64,000 nt of DNA from JAHFPN01 sp963765745 (GCA_963765745.1 CAVXXM010000003.1:868001-932000); one strand, 5' to 3'. Counted from the stretch's first letter, positions 7,656-16,217 are shown. Notes: generated from the letters alone by a model not told the origin. A program made the numbers and translations.

Positions 7656-10600
7656 ATGCGAATCGAGCGCCGCTACACCAAGGCCGGCCAGTCACCCTAT
7701 TTCGGCATCGCGTTGGCGAAGCGGACGAGCGAAATCAGGAATCCGGACGGCTCGATCGTATTCAGGCTCGAAAACATCGAGGTTCCCGAGCACTGGTCGC
7801 AGGTCGCCACCGACGTGCTGGCGCAGAAATATTTCCGCAAGGCCGGCGTACCGATGCGCTTGAAGCGCGTCGAAGAGGAAACCGTGCCCTCCTGGCTGTG
7901 GCGCTGCGTCGCCGACGAGCGCGCGCTCGAAACCATTCCCGAGAAGCAGCGCTACGGCGGCGAAATGTCCGCCACGCAAGTGTTCGACCGGCTGGCCGGC
8001 ACCTGGACCTATTGGGGCTGGAAGGGCGGCTACTTCGAATCCGAAGTCGGACGCGCAGGCCTTCTTCGACGAGCACCGCTACATGCTGGCGATGCAGATG
8101 GCGGCGCCCAATTCGCCGCAATGGTTCAACACCGGCTTGCACTGGGCCTATGGCATCGACGGCCCGAGCCAGGGACATTTCTACGTCGACTACATAACCG
8201 GAAAGCTGACCAAGGCCGCCTCGTCCTACGAGCATCCGCAGCCGCACGCCTGCTTCATCCAGTCGATCGAGGACGATCTGGTCAACGAAAACGGCATCAT
8301 GGATCTGTGGGTGCGCGAGGCGCGCCTGTTCAAATACGGCTCGGGCACCGGCTCGAATTTCTCGAAGCTGCGCGGCGAGAACGAAAAGCTGTCCGGCGGC
8401 GGCCGCTCGTCCGGGCCTTATGTCATTCCTGAAAATCGGCGACCGCGCCGCGGGCGCGATCAAGTCGGGCGGCACCACGCGCCGCGCCGCCAAGATGGTG
8501 GTGGTCGACGTCGATCACCCCGATATCGAGAACTACATCGACTGGAAGGTGCTCGAGGAGCAGAAGGTCGCCTCGCTGGTGGCGGGCTCGAAGATCTGCG
8601 CCAAGCACCTGAAGGCCGTGATGAAGTCCTGCGTCAATTGCGAGGGCGAAGGCGACGATTGCTTCGATCCGGAAAAGAACCCCGCGCTCAAGCGCGAGAT
8701 CAAGTTCGCGCGCCGCGCCTCGGTGCCCGACAACTACATCAAGCGCGTGATCCAGTTCGCCAAGCAAGGCTACAAGGACATCAATTTCCCGACCTACGAC
8801 GTGGACTGGGACGGCGAGGCGTATCTCACCGTGTCGGGCCAGAACTCCAACAATTCCGTGCGCGTCACCGACGAATTCCTGCGCGCGGTCGAGGCCGACG
8901 GCACCTGGGATTTAACGTTCCGCAAGAACGGCAAGGTGGCGAAAACCGTCAAGGCGCAGGAGCTGTGGGAAAAGATCGGCTTCGCGGCCTGGGCCTGCGC
9001 CGATCCCGGCATGCAGTACCACACCACCGTCAACGACTGGCACACCTGCCCGGCCTCGGGCGCGATCCGCGCCTCCAACCCGTGCTCCGAATACATGTTC
9101 CTCGACGACACGGCGTGCAATCTGGCGTCGATGAATCTGCTGCAGTTCCGGCGCCCCGTTCCTGTCATTCCGGAAGCCGCGAAGCGGCTATCCGGAATCC
9201 ATAACCCCGGTGCTCAAGTTGGAACGCCAGCGGCTATGGATTCCGGGCTCGCGTCTTCGACGCGCCCCGGAATGACGTATGAGTTCGACGTCGAGAGCTA
9301 CGAGCACGCCTGCCGGCTGTGGACCATCGTGCTCGAAATCTCGGTGCTGATGGCGCAGTTCCCCTCCAAGAACATCGCCGAGCTTTCCTACCGCTACCGC
9401 ACGCTCGGGCCTGGGCTACGCCAATATCGGCGGGCTGCTGATGTCGTCGGGCATCGCCTACGATTCCGAGGATGCGCGCGCGATCTGCGCCGCCATCACG
9501 GCGCTGATGACCGGCGTCTCGTACGCGACCTCGGCCGAAATGGCGCGCGAGCTCGGCGCCTTCCCCGGCTATGAGCCGAACCGCGAACACATGCTGCGCG
9601 TGATGCGCAACCACCGCCGCGCCGCCTATGGCGAGCGCACCGGCTACGAAGCGCTCGCCACCCCGCCGGTGCCGCTCGATGAAGCCGCCTGCCCCGACCA
9701 GCGCATCGTCAAGCACGCGCGCAAGGCCTGGGACAAGGCGATCGAGCTCGGCGAGCGCACGGCTTCCGGAACGCGCAGGCCACCGTGATCGCGCCCACCG
9801 GCACCATCGGCCTGGTGATGGACTGCGACACCACCGGCATCGAGCCGGATTTCGCGCTGGTGAAATTCAAGAAGCTCGCCGGCGGAGGGTATTTCAAGAT
9901 CATCAACGGCGCGGTGCCGGAAGCCTGCGCGCGCTCGGCTACCGCGAAAGCGAGATCGCGGAGATCGAGGCCTATGCGGTCGGCCACGGCACGCTCTCCA
10001 ACGCGCCGTCGATCAACACCTCGAGCCTGAAGACCAAGGGCTTCGACGACGCCGCGGTCGCCAAGATCGAGGGCTCGCTGAAGAGCGCCTTCGACATCAA
10101 GTTCGTGTTCAACCGCTGGAACCTCGGCGACGACTTGCTGAAGAAGCTCGGCGTCACCGACGAGCAGCTCGCCGATCCAACTTTCGACATGCTGGCCCAC
10201 ATGGGCTTCGGCAAGCGCGAGATCGAGGCGGCGAACCTGCACGTCTGCGGCGCCATGACGCTGGAAGGCGCGCCGCACCTGAAAGCGGAGCACCTGCCGG
10301 TGTTCGACTGCGCCTCGCCCTGCGGCCGGCTCGGCACCCGCTCGCTCTCGGTCGAGAGCCACATCCGCATGATGGCGGCGGCGCAGCCCTTCATCTCGGG
10401 CGCGATCTCCAAGACCATCAACATGCCGAACGACGCCACGGTCGAGGACTGCAAGGGCGCCTACATGCTGTCGTGGCGGCTGGCGCTGAAGGCCAACGCG
10501 CTCTATCGCGACGGCTCCAAGCTCTCGCAGCCGCTGAACTCCTCGCTGATCGCCGACGCCGACGAGGACGACGACGCGCTCGAGGCCTTCGTGGCCATGC

Positions 10601-11459
10601 CCGCCGCCGCCCGCACCGCCGCGCTGGCCGAGCGCGTGGTCGAGAAGATCGTCGAGCGCGTGCAAGTGATCCGCGAGCGCGAGCGGCTGCCTTCGCGCCG
10701 CAAGGGCTATACGCAAAAGGCCGTGGTGGGCGGGCATAAAATTTATCTGCGCACCGGCGAATATGACGACGGGCGGATCGGCGAGATTTTCGTCGACATG
10801 CACAAGGAAGGCGCGACGCTGCGCTCGCTCCTGAACAACTTCGCGATCGCGATCTCGCTCGGCCTGCAATATGGCGTGCCGCTCGAGGAATATGTCGAGG
10901 CCTTCACCTTCACCCGCTTCGAGCCCGCGGGCCCGGTGCAGGGCAACGACGCGATCAAGAACGCGACCTCGATCCTCGACTACGTGTTCCGCGAGCTCGC
11001 GGTCTCCTATCTCGGCCGCTACGACATGGCGCACGTGGACCCGAGGGAGGCCGACAACGCCGCGCTCGGCAAGGGCGTGGACGAAGGCAAGCCGCTATCG
11101 CGCGTTTCCAAGGGCCTGGTGCGCGGCAAGGCCCCTGCTCTGTCGGCGGTGGCCGGCGGCAGCGTGGGCGGCGCGTCCAGCGAAGGCGGCCCGCGCGCGG
11201 AAGGCGCGGGCAACGTGACGGCGCTGCGCGGCGCGATCACCCAAGGCCGATCACACAAGGCGCGACCGCGCTGAAGGCGGAGCCCGCCGAAGAGACCAAG
11301 GCCGACGCGCACCGCGCCCAGCTCGCCAACGAGCGCGCGGCCGCCAAGGCGCGCGGCTACGAAGGCGAAGCCTGCCCCGAGTGCCAGAACTTCACCATGG
11401 TGCGGAACGGCACGTGTCTCAAGTGCGATACGTGCGGCGGGACGACGGGGTGTTCGTAG
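7656..11459 (+). CDS. nrdJ: adenosylcobalamin-dependent ribonucleoside-diphosphate reductase; six frame breaks
   Basis: Class II reductase making deoxyribonucleotides with B12. Start ATG 7656 (MRIERRYTKAGQSPYF) is served by AGGGG at 7641. Seen: DDTACNLASMNL, ASNPCSEYMF, the finger-loop GTIGLVMDCDTTGIEPDFAL and a C-terminal CPECQ..CLKCDTCGG zinc-like motif. Total length about 1,260 codons, normal for Hyphomicrobiales NrdJ plus about 38. Breaks: extra G at 8049-8050, 8413-8415 and 9407-9409; a missing C near 9760 and near 9925; and a 14-base tandem duplication at 11234-11261. A palindromic repeat (9164-9276) is inserted in frame. Either indel errors or gene decay; sequence between breaks is well preserved. 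Confidence 0.93.
9164..9276. repeat. palindromic repeat element inserted in frame within nrdJ
   Basis: A 113-base unit bounded by GTCATTCCGG (9164-9173) and CCGGAATGAC (9267-9276). It is made of two hairpins in mirror order: ATTCCGG..GCCGC/GCGGC..CCGGAAT on the left and ATTCCGGG..CGCGTC/GACGCG..CCCGGAAT on the right; inner arms CCGGAATCCATA (9192-9203) and TATGGATTCCGG (9235-9246) also pair. It resembles the dispersed REP/BIME-like repeats of Bradyrhizobium and Rhodopseudomonas. It is translated: about 38 residues separate NLLQFR from FDVESYEHA, which are nearly contiguous in other NrdJ proteins. Confidence 0.85.
11234..11261 (+). repeat. 14-base tandem duplication breaking the nrdJ frame
   Basis: CGATCACCCAAGGC (11234-11247) is followed directly by CGATCACACAAGGC (11248-11261), one mismatch. 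The first copy is read in the upstream frame as ITQG and the second in the downstream frame as ITQG followed by ATALK, so the duplication shifts the frame by 14 bases just before the C-terminal zinc-like motif. Confidence 0.85.
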
Positions 11460-11523
11460 GCAACCCTAACCCGCCAGAAAATGAGAGGCCGTGACGGTCT
11501 CTGGTGTAGTCGGTCCTTGAGAA

Positions 11524-12581
11524 ATGCCTCGGTTCAGAGAGAAGGCGCACAAATCTGACTTCTGGACCACTGTAGAGACGATCCAAAATTTCCATAGCAG
11601 AAAGCTTTGCCTCGCTTCTTTCAGCAAAGAGGAATGTCAAGGAAGAATCGTCCGCGCACACACAATTCCAAGAAGCCAGCTCGAGCGAATAGCGGTGGCC
11701 GGCCATGTCTATGCTGTTCGCGGGAACATGGCAGATTTAGAAAAAATTAAGGGACTGTATACCGCTGGGAAAATAGGAATCAGCCAATTTTCCGTTCTGA
11801 ATTGCTTTTGTGCGAAGCACGATGCGTCGATTTTTTCGCCTATCGAAAACGACGAACTCATCTTTGATGCGCAGCAGCTTATGCTGCTCCACTATCGAGC
11901 TGTCGGCGCAGAGCTATACAAGAAAATCAACGCGTATGATTTCAGTAAAGTATGCGGTAGACAAGGTTGCCAAGCAGCAGGATGTGCCTTCTAAGAGTCT
12001 AGAGACTTAGTATCCTAGAGGCGAGTTTAGCTGGGCAAACACTTGGGCTTAGAGACATTGGAGCCACGCTTGCGCGTTGTGAACAGGCTTTGTACGGCCT
12101 GCACTTTGAACGCGTAAGCGCCCTAATTATCAGATTTGGAAAGATACCTTCGGTAATGACCGTAGGCGCGTTCTTTCCAGAGTTTGATTACAATGGAAAT
12201 GCTTTGCAAAAGCTTGGAAATTCAGAGGCCACTTACGAAGATGTTTCGCTTTCAATCCTAGCAGCACAACAGAAGGCAGCGGTAGCTCTTATCTGGCTAA
12301 AAGGAAACATCGCGGCGAAAAGATTTGCTGAGTCGTTTATTTCACAAAAGCCGAAACTACTTTCTACATTGGCTATTCAAACGGCCTTCGAGCACCTTGA
12401 GAACACCTGTATGAACATAAAATGGTGGGATGAACTCAAGGAAGTGGAGAGGAAGAGACTCTTGCAACGAATGCAACTTGCCGGCAGCCCGATTGAAGAA
12501 AGAAAAAACTTCTGTCTAGAATATGATGGAATCACCTACGACCAGTGGAACTATGAAGGCCATACGTGCGAAAACTTTTAA
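11524..12581 (+). CDS. AT-rich unclassified protein, possible HNH/treble-clef type; two frame breaks
   Basis: Reads as one protein of about 350 residues if two single-base insertions are removed, near 11950 and near 12003-12010. The N-terminal part has CLASFSKEEC, RAHTIPRS and NCFCAKHDAS, a Cys/His arrangement like zinc-bound HNH nucleases; then LLHYRAVGAELYKK. The C-terminal part (from LEASLAGQTLG to 12581) is helical with no motif I know. Codon use is strikingly AT-rich (AAA, ATT, TTT, GAA) against its GC-rich surroundings, which suggests recent transfer. I do not recognise the family with certainty and assign no function. Confidence 0.55.
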
Positions 12582-12638
12582 TTCGCGACGTTATGACTAG
12601 AGCAAACCCCGGCACTGACAATTTAAATTCGCCCGCCC

Positions 12639-12749
12639 ATGCCCGCCACCCAATTCCACCTCACTACGGATTGGACGCTCGACGCGCCGGTCGAGCCGGT
12701 GTGGCAGGCGCTGCGCGCGTATCGCCTAGGAGCTAAAGCAGCTCACTGA
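12639..12749 (+). pseudogene. N-terminal remnant of an SRPBCC-family protein
   Basis: ATG 12639 begins MPATQFHLTTDWTLDAPVEP followed by VWQALRA, the typical first strand and helix of SRPBCC/polyketide-cyclase-like proteins. Homology ends at about 12723 and the frame stops at 12749, inside the 3' end of hicA on the other strand. Only about 28 of an expected 140-160 residues remain. The rest was apparently replaced when hicBA and its flank arrived. Confidence 0.6.
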
Positions 12750-12966
12750 ATTCCTCCACGCTGAATCCGGCTTGGCGAATGATCGAGCGCAGCGTGCCCG
12801 GCTTCAGGTCGCGGCCGGCGTGAACGGGCACGGTCACGGTGCGCGCCGGATCGCCGGGAAAGGCCATCACGTGATGACTGCCCGCGATGCGATCGGTAAT
12901 AAAACCCGCCCGCATGAGCGCGCGCACAACCCGCTTGCCGTCGGCAACCGGGAGCCTGCCCGCCAT
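12733..12966 (-). CDS. hicA: type II toxin, HicA family
   Basis: A 77-residue HicA/YcfA mRNA interferase toxin. The dsRBD-like fold signature is complete: GKRVVRALMRAGF, the catalytic His in RIAGSHHVMAF, VTVPVHAGRDLKPGTLRSI and a C-terminal IIRQAGFSVEEF helix. HicA cleaves mRNA independently of ribosomes. It begins two bases after the hicB stop, so the antitoxin gene comes first in this operon, the reverse of the classic hicA-hicB order. Confidence 0.92.
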   Translation of the reverse strand: MAGRLPVADGKRVVRALMRAGFITDRIAGSHHVMAFPGDPARTVTVPVHAGRDLKPGTLRSIIRQAGFSVEEFSELL

Positions 12967-12967
12967 G

Positions 12968-13201
12968 TCAGGCGGCGACGGTCACGCGGCGAATTTCAGG
13001 AGCGGCGTCGGAAGGAATGGGAAGGCCGTGGTCGCGCCGGTAGTCGAGCACGGCGCGGATCGCCTCCTCGACATTGGCGAGCGCCTCCGCTTCGCTGTCA
13101 CCCTCGGTGACGACTTCGGGCAAGGCGGGCACAAGCACGGTGAAGCCGCCGCCCTCCTGCGGCTCCAGAACGACCGAAAAGCTGTGGTTGCTCTTTGCCA
13201 T
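12968..13201 (-). CDS. hicB: type II antitoxin, HicB family (short form)
   Basis: A 77-residue partner of HicA. ATG 13201 (MAKSNHSFSVVLEPQEGGGF) is chosen because family homology starts there; the upstream 31 codons of the open frame look non-coding. It shows the partial RNase-H-like HicB fold: FTVLVPALPEVVTEGDSEAEAL then NVEEAIRAVLDYRRDHGLPIP. No C-terminal DNA-binding domain is present, so autoregulation by HicB alone is doubtful. The pair lies in the accessory stretch between nrdJ and clpS. Confidence 0.92.
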   Translation of the reverse strand: MAKSNHSFSVVLEPQEGGGFTVLVPALPEVVTEGDSEAEALANVEEAIRAVLDYRRDHGLPIPSDAAPEIRRVTVAA

Positions 13202-13306
13202 GACCTGGCTGTCTCCGATCCATACTTGGCGAGTACCAAGGTGGCCCAAATTTGTACCATAATTAGTGTCGGCTCGAAAGAAATACGCCGACAATCAGGC
13301 CAGCCC

Positions 13307-13585
13307 ATGGACACGCTCTCGATCGCGCTTTGCATCAGCATCGGCAGCTGCGTTGCGTGGCTGGTCGCGCTCTACACGCCCGCCGGCACCTCGTCGCTGC
13401 TGTGGAACGTTCCGTTCGGGATGGCGGGCGCGGCGCTGTGCGCGCTGGCGATCGCCTGGCTGGCGCCCTGGCTCGGCATCGCCGGATTGGTGATCGTGGG
13501 CCCGTTCGGCGCCTTGCTCGCGATCCTGGTCGGCGGCGCGATCCTGCGCGCCCTGCGCCGCCCTACTCCTCCGGCTCGGTCGTGA
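13307..13585 (+). CDS. small membrane protein (transglycosylase-associated-like)
   Basis: A 92-residue protein with three hydrophobic segments (residues 4-22, 33-55, 60-80). The segment WNVPFGMAGAALCALAIAWL and the Gly/Ala-rich pattern recall small GlsB/YeaQ-type membrane proteins, but the match is loose. The last seven codons (TPPARS) are encoded inside the degenerate second copy of the clpS 3' end (13563-13628), so the C-terminus looks chimeric. Start ATG 13307 follows a weak AGG. Confidence 0.5.
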   Translation: MDTLSIALCISIGSCVAWLVALYTPAGTSSLLWNVPFGMAGAALCALAIAWLAPWLGIAGLVIVGPFGALLAILVGGAILRALRRPTPPARS

Positions 13586-13628
13586 AGAACAGCGGATAGA
13601 CTTGCTCTTGCCGAGATCGGTCGCTTCC
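13563..13628 (-). repeat. degenerate duplicate of the clpS 3' end
   Basis: These 66 bases match 14611-14677, the 3' end of clpS including its stop, with three substitutions and one missing base. Read on the minus strand it still gives PLFFTTEPEE against PLFFMTEPEE in ClpS. The two copies are in the same orientation and bracket the exported methyltransferase gene. Confidence 0.85.
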
Positions 13629-13661
13629 AGATATGCCAACGCTAACGAATGGAAGGGTCCA

Positions 13662-14486
13662 ATGATGTCGCTCCGCGCGCTTTGCGTAATCGTCCAAACC
13701 TCCTGCCTCGCCCTTACCCTGACGCTGGGTGCGGCCCATGCGCAGTCCGCGCCCGAAACCGGCTATCAGCCGTCCGTCGGTCAGGAGGGCAAAGATGTCG
13801 TGTGGATGCCGACGGCGCAGTCGCTGGTCAACCACATGCTGGACATGGCCAAGCTCACGCCCAATGACATCCTGGTCGATCTCGGTTCCGGCGACGGGCG
13901 GACCGTGATAACGGCCGCCAAACGCGGAGTTTCGGCCCTGGGAATCGAGTTCAATCCGAATTTGGTCACCCTCTCGCAAGCGGCGGCCAAGGCCGAAGGG
14001 GTCGGCGACATGGCGCGGTTTGTCCAGGGCGATATCTTCGTGGCCGATTTCACCAACGCTACGGTCGTGACCATGTTTCTTCTGCCGGAGCTCAACCTGC
14101 GCCTTCGGCCCCAACTCCTGAAGATGAGGCCCGGCACTCGTCTGGTATCGAATAGCTTCAACATGGGCGATTGGGAAGCCGACGACCGCATCGATGCGGG
14201 CGAGGGCTGCTCCAACTATTGCCGCGCCTATCTTTGGATCGTGCCAGCCAATGTCGAAGGCGATTGGCGACTGCCGCAGGGACGGCTCACGCTCACGCAG
14301 AATTATCAGATGCTCACGGGTACATTGACAGTCGATGGCCAGCAGACTCCGATCTCGGAGGGCCGCATGAATGGCGAGGCGATCTCGTTCGTAGCCGGCG
14401 GCCAGACCATCACCGGGCGCGTCAGCGGCAACACGATCGAATTCGCCAAGGGCCCCGGGCCGGCGTGGGGTCCGGCGACGCGCTGA
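13662..14486 (+). CDS. exported class I SAM-methyltransferase-like protein
   Basis: A 274-residue protein. ATG 13662 follows GGAAGGG (13651-13657) and precedes a signal peptide (SLRALCVIVQTSCLALTLTL to AHAQ). Residues about 45-165 form a methyltransferase fold: ILVDLGSGDGRTVITAAKRG, LGIEFNPNLV, FVQGDIFVADF and a MFLLPELNLRLRPQL strand. The C-terminal about 90 residues are beta-rich, unrelated to methyltransferases as far as I can tell. Export to the periplasm, where SAM is not expected, is odd; such proteins do occur in rhizobia. The gene is flanked by the two clpS-end copies and followed by a palindromic repeat. Confidence 0.75.
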   Translation: MMSLRALCVIVQTSCLALTLTLGAAHAQSAPETGYQPSVGQEGKDVVWMPTAQSLVNHMLDMAKLTPNDILVDLGSGDGRTVITAAKRGVSALGIEFNPNLVTLSQAAAKAEGVGDMARFVQGDIFVADFTNATVVTMFLLPELNLRLRPQLLKMRPGTRLVSNSFNMGDWEADDRIDAGEGCSNYCRAYLWIVPANVEGDWRLPQGRLTLTQNYQMLTGTLTVDGQQTPISEGRMNGEAISFVAGGQTITGRVSGNTIEFAKGPGPAWGPATR

Positions 14487-14514
14487 ACCGGAGGCGCTGG
14501 CGGCATCCTGAATT

Positions 14515-14601
14515 CGTCATGCCCGGCCTTGTGCCGGGCATCCCGCTTAGGGACGCAGTGCCTTCCTGATCGGGATTGCCGGGTCAAGCCCGGCAATGAC
14601 G
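14515..14601. repeat. palindromic repeat between the exported methyltransferase and clpS
   Basis: Eighty-seven bases bounded by CGTCAT and ATGACG. Left hairpin: ATGCCCGGC/GCCGGGCAT (14519-14541); right hairpin: ATTGCCGGG/CCCGGCAAT (14575-14597). The two-hairpin layout and GTCAT/ATGAC ends are the same as in the nrdJ element, but the arms differ. It lies between two convergent genes and may also stop transcription from both sides, though it lacks a clear T-run. Confidence 0.75.
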
Positions 14602-14610
14602 AGTAAGAAG

Positions 14611-14916
14611 CTACTCCTCCGGCTCGGTCATGAAGAACAGCGGATAGCCCTTGCTCTTGCCGAGCTCGGTCGCTTCCTTGGCCTTGGTCTCGGCCACGTC
14701 GCGGGTATAGACCGCGATGACACAGACGCCGCGCTGGTGCGCCGTCATCATCACGCGATAGGCCTGATCCGCGTTCAGGCGGAACACGGCCTTCAGCACC
14801 GAGACGACGAATTCGCGCGGCGTGAAGTCGTCGTTGAGCAATATGACCTTATAGAGCGGCGGCCGCTGCGTTTTCGTCCGCGTCTTGGTGCGGGTTTTGA
14901 CGAAGGTCTTGCTCAT
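14611..14916 (-). CDS. clpS: ATP-dependent Clp protease adaptor ClpS
   Basis: A 101-residue adaptor that delivers N-degron substrates to ClpA. ATG 14916 (MSKTFVKTRTKTRTKTQRPP) is chosen because upstream codons are not conserved. The degron pocket is clear: YKVILLNDDFTPREFVVSVL, then MMTAHQRGVCVIAVYTRDVAETK, ending TEPEE. clpA, usually just downstream, is not here; the 3' side instead has the palindromic repeat and the inserted methyltransferase segment. Works with Aat (1.5 kb). Confidence 0.96.
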   Translation of the reverse strand: MSKTFVKTRTKTRTKTQRPPLYKVILLNDDFTPREFVVSVLKAVFRLNADQAYRVMMTAHQRGVCVIAVYTRDVAETKAKEATELGKSKGYPLFFMTEPEE

Positions 14917-15010
14917 GGCGGGCAGAATATCACGGCGCCTGCGATGAGTTGAGCGCCCTTGCGGCGTCACACAACCATTCGCCGCTAGCATTCCGCGAGG
15001 AGATTCGCCC

Positions 15011-15259
15011 ATGAACCGCGACGCGATGCGTTCGCTTGCACAATTCCTGGCGGTGCTGCTGCCAAGCCTGCTCGCCGTTGCCCTGCTCGGCACGCCCGCG
15101 CATGCGCTGACCGCGAAAGAGAAGCGGGAAACCTGCCAGTTCGGCGCGTCGCATCAAAACCTCAAGGGCCGGGAACAAAAGGCTTTCATGGCGAAATGCA
15201 TGGCCAACGAGCCCGCGCCGGGCAAAGGCAAAAAGAAGAAAGAAGAAAAGAAGAAATAG
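15011..15259 (+). CDS. PsiF-repeat small secreted protein
   Basis: An 82-residue protein: signal peptide (SLAQFLAVLLPSLLAVALLG to AHA), one PsiF-type repeat (KEKRETCQFGASHQNLKGRE then AFMAKCMA, two Cys) and a Lys/Glu-rich tail of KKKKEEKKK type. PsiF was named as a phosphate-starvation-induced protein in E. coli; the molecular role is unknown. RBS GAGGAGA lies just upstream of ATG 15011. Confidence 0.75.
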   Translation: MNRDAMRSLAQFLAVLLPSLLAVALLGTPAHALTAKEKRETCQFGASHQNLKGREQKAFMAKCMANEPAPGKGKKKKEEKKK

Positions 15260-15268
15260 GCCGCGCGC

Positions 15269-15571
15269 CTATTTCGGCGCGGCCTGTTTCGGCGGGAACT
15301 TCGTCTCGATCCAGGCCAGCATGCGCGCGATCGAGGGCCGCAGGAACGGCACATCCTGCGCGATCAGCACCAGCCCGAGCGGGATCAGCGACAGCCCGAC
15401 GATCGGGAAAATGCCGACCACGCCGATCAGAATCAGCAGGATCGCCGCCGGCATGCGCACCAGGCGCGACGACGGTTTGCGCAGCCATCGCACGAATTGC
15501 GCCAGACGGCGCGGCAGCCGCGCCGCCAGGCGCTCGACCTGCTCGTCGAGATCGGGGCCTTGGTTGCTCAA
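15269..15571 (-). CDS. small inner-membrane protein, unknown function
   Basis: A 100-residue protein. After a basic N-terminal third (RRLAQFVRWLRKPSSRLVRM) there is a hydrophobic hairpin (AAILLILIGVVGIFPIVGLS then IPLGLVLIAQDVPFLR). No catalytic motif. The IVGLSLIPLGL..DVPFLR pattern recurs in unannotated proteobacterial membrane proteins. Convergent with the PsiF-repeat gene, nine bases apart. Confidence 0.65.
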   Translation of the reverse strand: MSNQGPDLDEQVERLAARLPRRLAQFVRWLRKPSSRLVRMPAAILLILIGVVGIFPIVGLSLIPLGLVLIAQDVPFLRPSIARMLAWIETKFPPKQAAPK

Positions 15572-15662
15572 ATGGGCCGCCTCCCGCGGCTCTTCCTGCT
15601 CGCGGCGAGTTTATCACCACGGCGCGCGACTATGCTAAAATGGCTTGTTCCAGGCTGAACCG

Positions 15663-16217
15663 ATGCACACGCGCCGCCACATTCTCGCTCTTCTGGCCTC
15701 CGCCGCGGCTACGCCGGCGCTCGCGCAGGACATCAGCCGTACCACGGCCTATGCCTTCTCGTTCGTCGCGCTCGAGGGCGGGCGCATCCGGCTCGGCGAC
15801 CATGCCGGGAAGCCCATTCTGGTCGTCAACACCGCCTCGCAATGCGGCTACACGCCCCAATATACCGGCCTGCAGGAGCTGTGGAAGCGCTACCACGCGC
15901 GCGGGCTGATGATCGTCGGCGTGCCGTCCAACGATTTCTTCCAGGAGCCTGGCGAAGCCGCCGCGATCAGCGCCACCGCGCACAAGCATTATGGCATCGC
16001 CTTTCCGCTCGCGGCCAAGGCCGTGCTGCGCGGCGACGACGCGCACCCGTTCTACAAGTGGGCCGCCCTGCAGCGGCCGGGCGACGCGCCGCGCTGGAAC
16101 TTCCACAAATATCTGGTCGGCCGCGATGGCCAGATCGCCGCCGTGTTTCCCACCCGCATCGAGCCCTTGGACGCGCGCGTAATCGAGGCGATCGTGCGGG
16201 AACTGCCGCCGGAATAG
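15663..16217 (+). CDS. glutathione peroxidase-like thiol peroxidase, exported
   Basis: A 184-residue thioredoxin-fold peroxidase. ATG 15663 starts a signal peptide with a twin Arg (MHTRRHILALLASAAATPAL, AQ). The catalytic loop is VVNTASQCGYTPQYTGLQEL with Cys, not selenocysteine; the Gln and Trp positions are VPSNDFFQEPG and RWNFHKYLVGRDG. The resolving-Cys site of CysGPx enzymes is not obvious. Expected to reduce peroxides in the periplasm. Start at 15645 (two codons more basic sequence) is less likely. Confidence 0.9.
   Translation: MHTRRHILALLASAAATPALAQDISRTTAYAFSFVALEGGRIRLGDHAGKPILVVNTASQCGYTPQYTGLQELWKRYHARGLMIVGVPSNDFFQEPGEAAAISATAHKHYGIAFPLAAKAVLRGDDAHPFYKWAALQRPGDAPRWNFHKYLVGRDGQIAAVFPTRIEPLDARVIEAIVRELPPE

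Noticed and set aside
9441..11274. Separate small genes within nrdJ
   Set aside because: The several open frames are consecutive pieces of one reductase separated by indels, not independent genes.
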